This document shows positions 7,545-8,863 of a DNA stretch of 8,863 nt, piece by piece. The notes under the pieces are model-generated. The model was not told the DNA's origin. It did not search any database and worked only from the letters and a program-made list of their open reading frames with translations. The position numbers were made by a program, and so were the translations under genes. Origin of the DNA: Alistipes sp. (lineage in GTDB: Bacteria; Bacteroidota; Bacteroidia; Bacteroidales; Rikenellaceae); NCBI GenBank assembly GCA_017934845.1, contig JAGBIR010000063.1:1-8863 (forward strand), in the 5' to 3' direction. Position 1 is the first letter of the stretch. Every line of letters begins with the position of its first letter.

Positions 7545-8090
7545 TTACTCATCCTTAAATAGTTGAGCCGCAACGGCACCCAATGCGGCAATAGCCTCGC
7601 CAACCTGCCATTTGCTACGATCGTCGCCCACACGATTCGAGATAGCACGCAAGTGGTAGAACTCCGTCGGGTCCAACACCTGACTTGCCGCCGCAACCGC
7701 CGCACCCTCCATCTGCTCGATGCAGGGAAGGTCGCGTTTCTCGGTGAGGAATCGCAGCGAATCGCCCGAATGGCTCACCGTAAACGACTCCACCTGCGTC
7801 AGGCCCGTAGCGGGCTTCATCTCATAAAATTCGGCATAGGCTTCGGGTAATCCCGCCTCACTATCGCGCACAACCTCAACAACTTGCCCAATCTCCAGAC
7901 TATCGTCACACGCGCCGGCGATACCGCACAGCACAATACGTTTAGGAGCAAAAGCTGCAACATAGGCCGTTGCCATAGTGCCAGATGTTGCCATCCCGAC
8001 ACCAACGATTCTCACATCGGCATCGGGACGCAACGTTTTGAATACCGCGGCCTCAGCCTCGGTAGGAAAATAGAATTGAGTAGTGTACAT
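7545..8090 (-). CDS. mqnB: Futalosine hydrolase MqnB
   Basis: MqnB cleaves futalosine to hypoxanthine and dehypoxanthinyl futalosine, the second step of the futalosine route to menaquinone. It is a cytoplasmic member of the PNP/UDP phosphorylase-MTA/SAH nucleosidase superfamily. Visible family features are the Gly-rich GVGMATSGT strand-loop (30-38), GIAGACDD (56-63), the ribose-binding Met-Glu in IEQMEGAAVAAAS (124-136), and RAISNRVGDDRSKW (148-161). The last replaces the SDxA catalytic stretch of MTA/SAH nucleosidases with SNxVGD, which I associate with futalosine hydrolases. At 181 residues it is compact for the family, with a short N-terminal section before the first glycine loop. Its neighbour mqnD strongly supports MqnB over a general nucleosidase. 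Start ATG 8090 lies 6 nt after the aminopeptidase stop. Confidence 0.92.
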   Translation of the reverse strand: MYTTQFYFPTEAEAAVFKTLRPDADVRIVGVGMATSGTMATAYVAAFAPKRIVLCGIAGACDDSLEIGQVVEVVRDSEAGLPEAYAEFYEMKPATGLTQVESFTVSHSGDSLRFLTEKRDLPCIEQMEGAAVAAASQVLDPTEFYHLRAISNRVGDDRSKWQVGEAIAALGAVAAQLFKDE

Positions 8091-8096
8091 CGCTAT

Positions 8097-8863
8097 TTAC
8101 TCGCGACCAACCATAGCCTCAACATCCTCAACCGCGATAGGTATCATTTTGTCACCCATCATCTTTGAGCCTGTCTCGGTAACGATGAGGTCATCCTCCA
8201 AACGGATACCGCCAAAGTCGCGATACTCCTCCAGCTTATCGTAGTTTACGATGCCCTGCAACTTACCCTCCGCACGATACTTATCGATCAACGCAGGCAC
8301 GAAGTAGATACCCGGCTCATCCGACAAGACAGTGCCCGGCATAAGGCGCCAATGCTGACGTGTAATGCAGCAAGCCGAAGCCTTCGCGCGGTCGATAATA
8401 TCCTCGAAGCTGAAGCTACGCTCGCCAATATTCTCGCAGTCGTGTACATCAAGACCCATACCGTGACCCAAGCCGTGAGGCATAAAGAGGAAGCCTGCGC
8501 CAGCAGCCATAGCATCGTCAACCGAGCCGCGCACCAAATCGAGCGACTTCAAGCCCTCAAGCAAGGTACGCTGAGCAACGTCCGAGAACTCCATATACAT
8601 CATTCCGGGACGCAAAGCCGCAGCTGCATCGTCGTGAGCCTTCAATACAATATTATAAATATCCTTCTGTTTCTGGGTAAACTTACCATTTACGGGGAAT
8701 GTACGGGTATGATCCGATACATAGCCGTTAAGATGCTCACCACCGCAGTCGCACAACAGCAATCGGCCGCTCTCCATAATGCCCGAGTGGTCGTGGTTAT
8801 GCAACACCTCGCCGTGCTGCGAGAGGATTGTAGTAAACGATGGGCCTGTACCATAGGTATATG
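8097..8863 (-). CDS. Xaa-Pro aminopeptidase (aminopeptidase P, M24 family), C-terminal part
   Basis: This is a pita-bread-fold metallopeptidase that removes an N-terminal residue preceding proline. The frame is open to the window edge, so the N-terminal domain and the start are missing. About 254 codons are seen. All five di-metal ligands are recognisable: Asp in LLLCDCGGE (codon at 8750-8748), Asp in SDHTRTFP (8714-8712), the second His of HGLGHGMGLDVHD (8465-8463), Glu in DEPGIYF (8318-8316) and Glu in IRLEDDLIV (8198-8196). The segment before the apparent GTG start at 8807 continues in frame with family-like sequence (PSFTTILSQHGEVLHNHDHS), so that GTG is not the true start. The His-rich HNHDHS and the GLDVHD motif favour aminopeptidase P over prolidase, but without the N-terminus I give no symbol. 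It is the first visible gene of the unit with mqnB and mqnD, with no known role in menaquinone synthesis. Confidence 0.93.
   Translation of the reverse strand, partial: YTYGTGPSFTTILSQHGEVLHNHDHSGIMESGRLLLCDCGGEHLNGYVSDHTRTFPVNGKFTQKQKDIYNIVLKAHDDAAAALRPGMMYMEFSDVAQRTLLEGLKSLDLVRGSVDDAMAAGAGFLFMPHGLGHGMGLDVHDCENIGERSFSFEDIIDRAKASACCITRQHWRLMPGTVLSDEPGIYFVPALIDKYRAEGKLQGIVNYDKLEEYRDFGGIRLEDDLIVTETGSKMMGDKMIPIAVEDVEAMVGRE

Noticed and set aside
8805..8807. GTG as the start of the aminopeptidase
   Set aside because: The frame continues upstream without a stop to the window edge and encodes family-like residues there.

Overview
The window reads as Bacteroidota chromosome, most likely order Bacteroidales. 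The reasons are a SusC/SusD outer-membrane pair, Bacteroidota-type lipoprotein signal peptides, no clear Shine-Dalgarno sequences, and A+T-rich spacers between G+C-richer genes. The menaquinone genes belong to the futalosine route, which would fit an Alistipes/Rikenellaceae-like genome. That placement is inference; no marker gene in the window settles it. Every supported gene lies on the minus strand, so transcription runs from high to low coordinates.

Right block (about 8863 to 6637): a tight three-gene unit. First comes the C-terminal part of an M24-family Xaa-Pro aminopeptidase, cut by the window end. Then come futalosine hydrolase (mqnB) and 1,4-dihydroxy-6-naphthoate synthase (mqnD). Both gene-to-gene gaps are 6 nt. 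The unit ends at a clear intrinsic terminator at 6637-6663. MqnB and MqnD catalyse the second and fourth of the four dedicated early steps of menaquinone synthesis. The genes for MqnA and MqnC are not in the window.

Middle (6093-6746): 654 bp without a convincing gene. After the mqnD terminator it holds an A+T-rich stretch with several inverted repeats, two of which are mutually exclusive, and a Bacteroidota -7-like motif at 6242-6249. It presumably carries the promoter and leader of the susC operon.

Left block (6092 to 1): the start of a polysaccharide-utilisation-type operon. It runs susC-like TonB-dependent transporter, susD-like surface glycan-binding lipoprotein, then a surface lipoprotein with DUF4959/DUF5126/DUF5000-type architecture that is cut by the left window end. 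Together these would capture a glycan at the cell surface and import it across the outer membrane. No glycoside hydrolase, anti-sigma factor or hybrid two-component regulator is in the window, so the substrate and the regulator cannot be named.

I found no convincing new biological system. The points most worth a second look are the structured non-coding region upstream of susC and the unknown ligand of the SusC/SusD/DUF4959 set.
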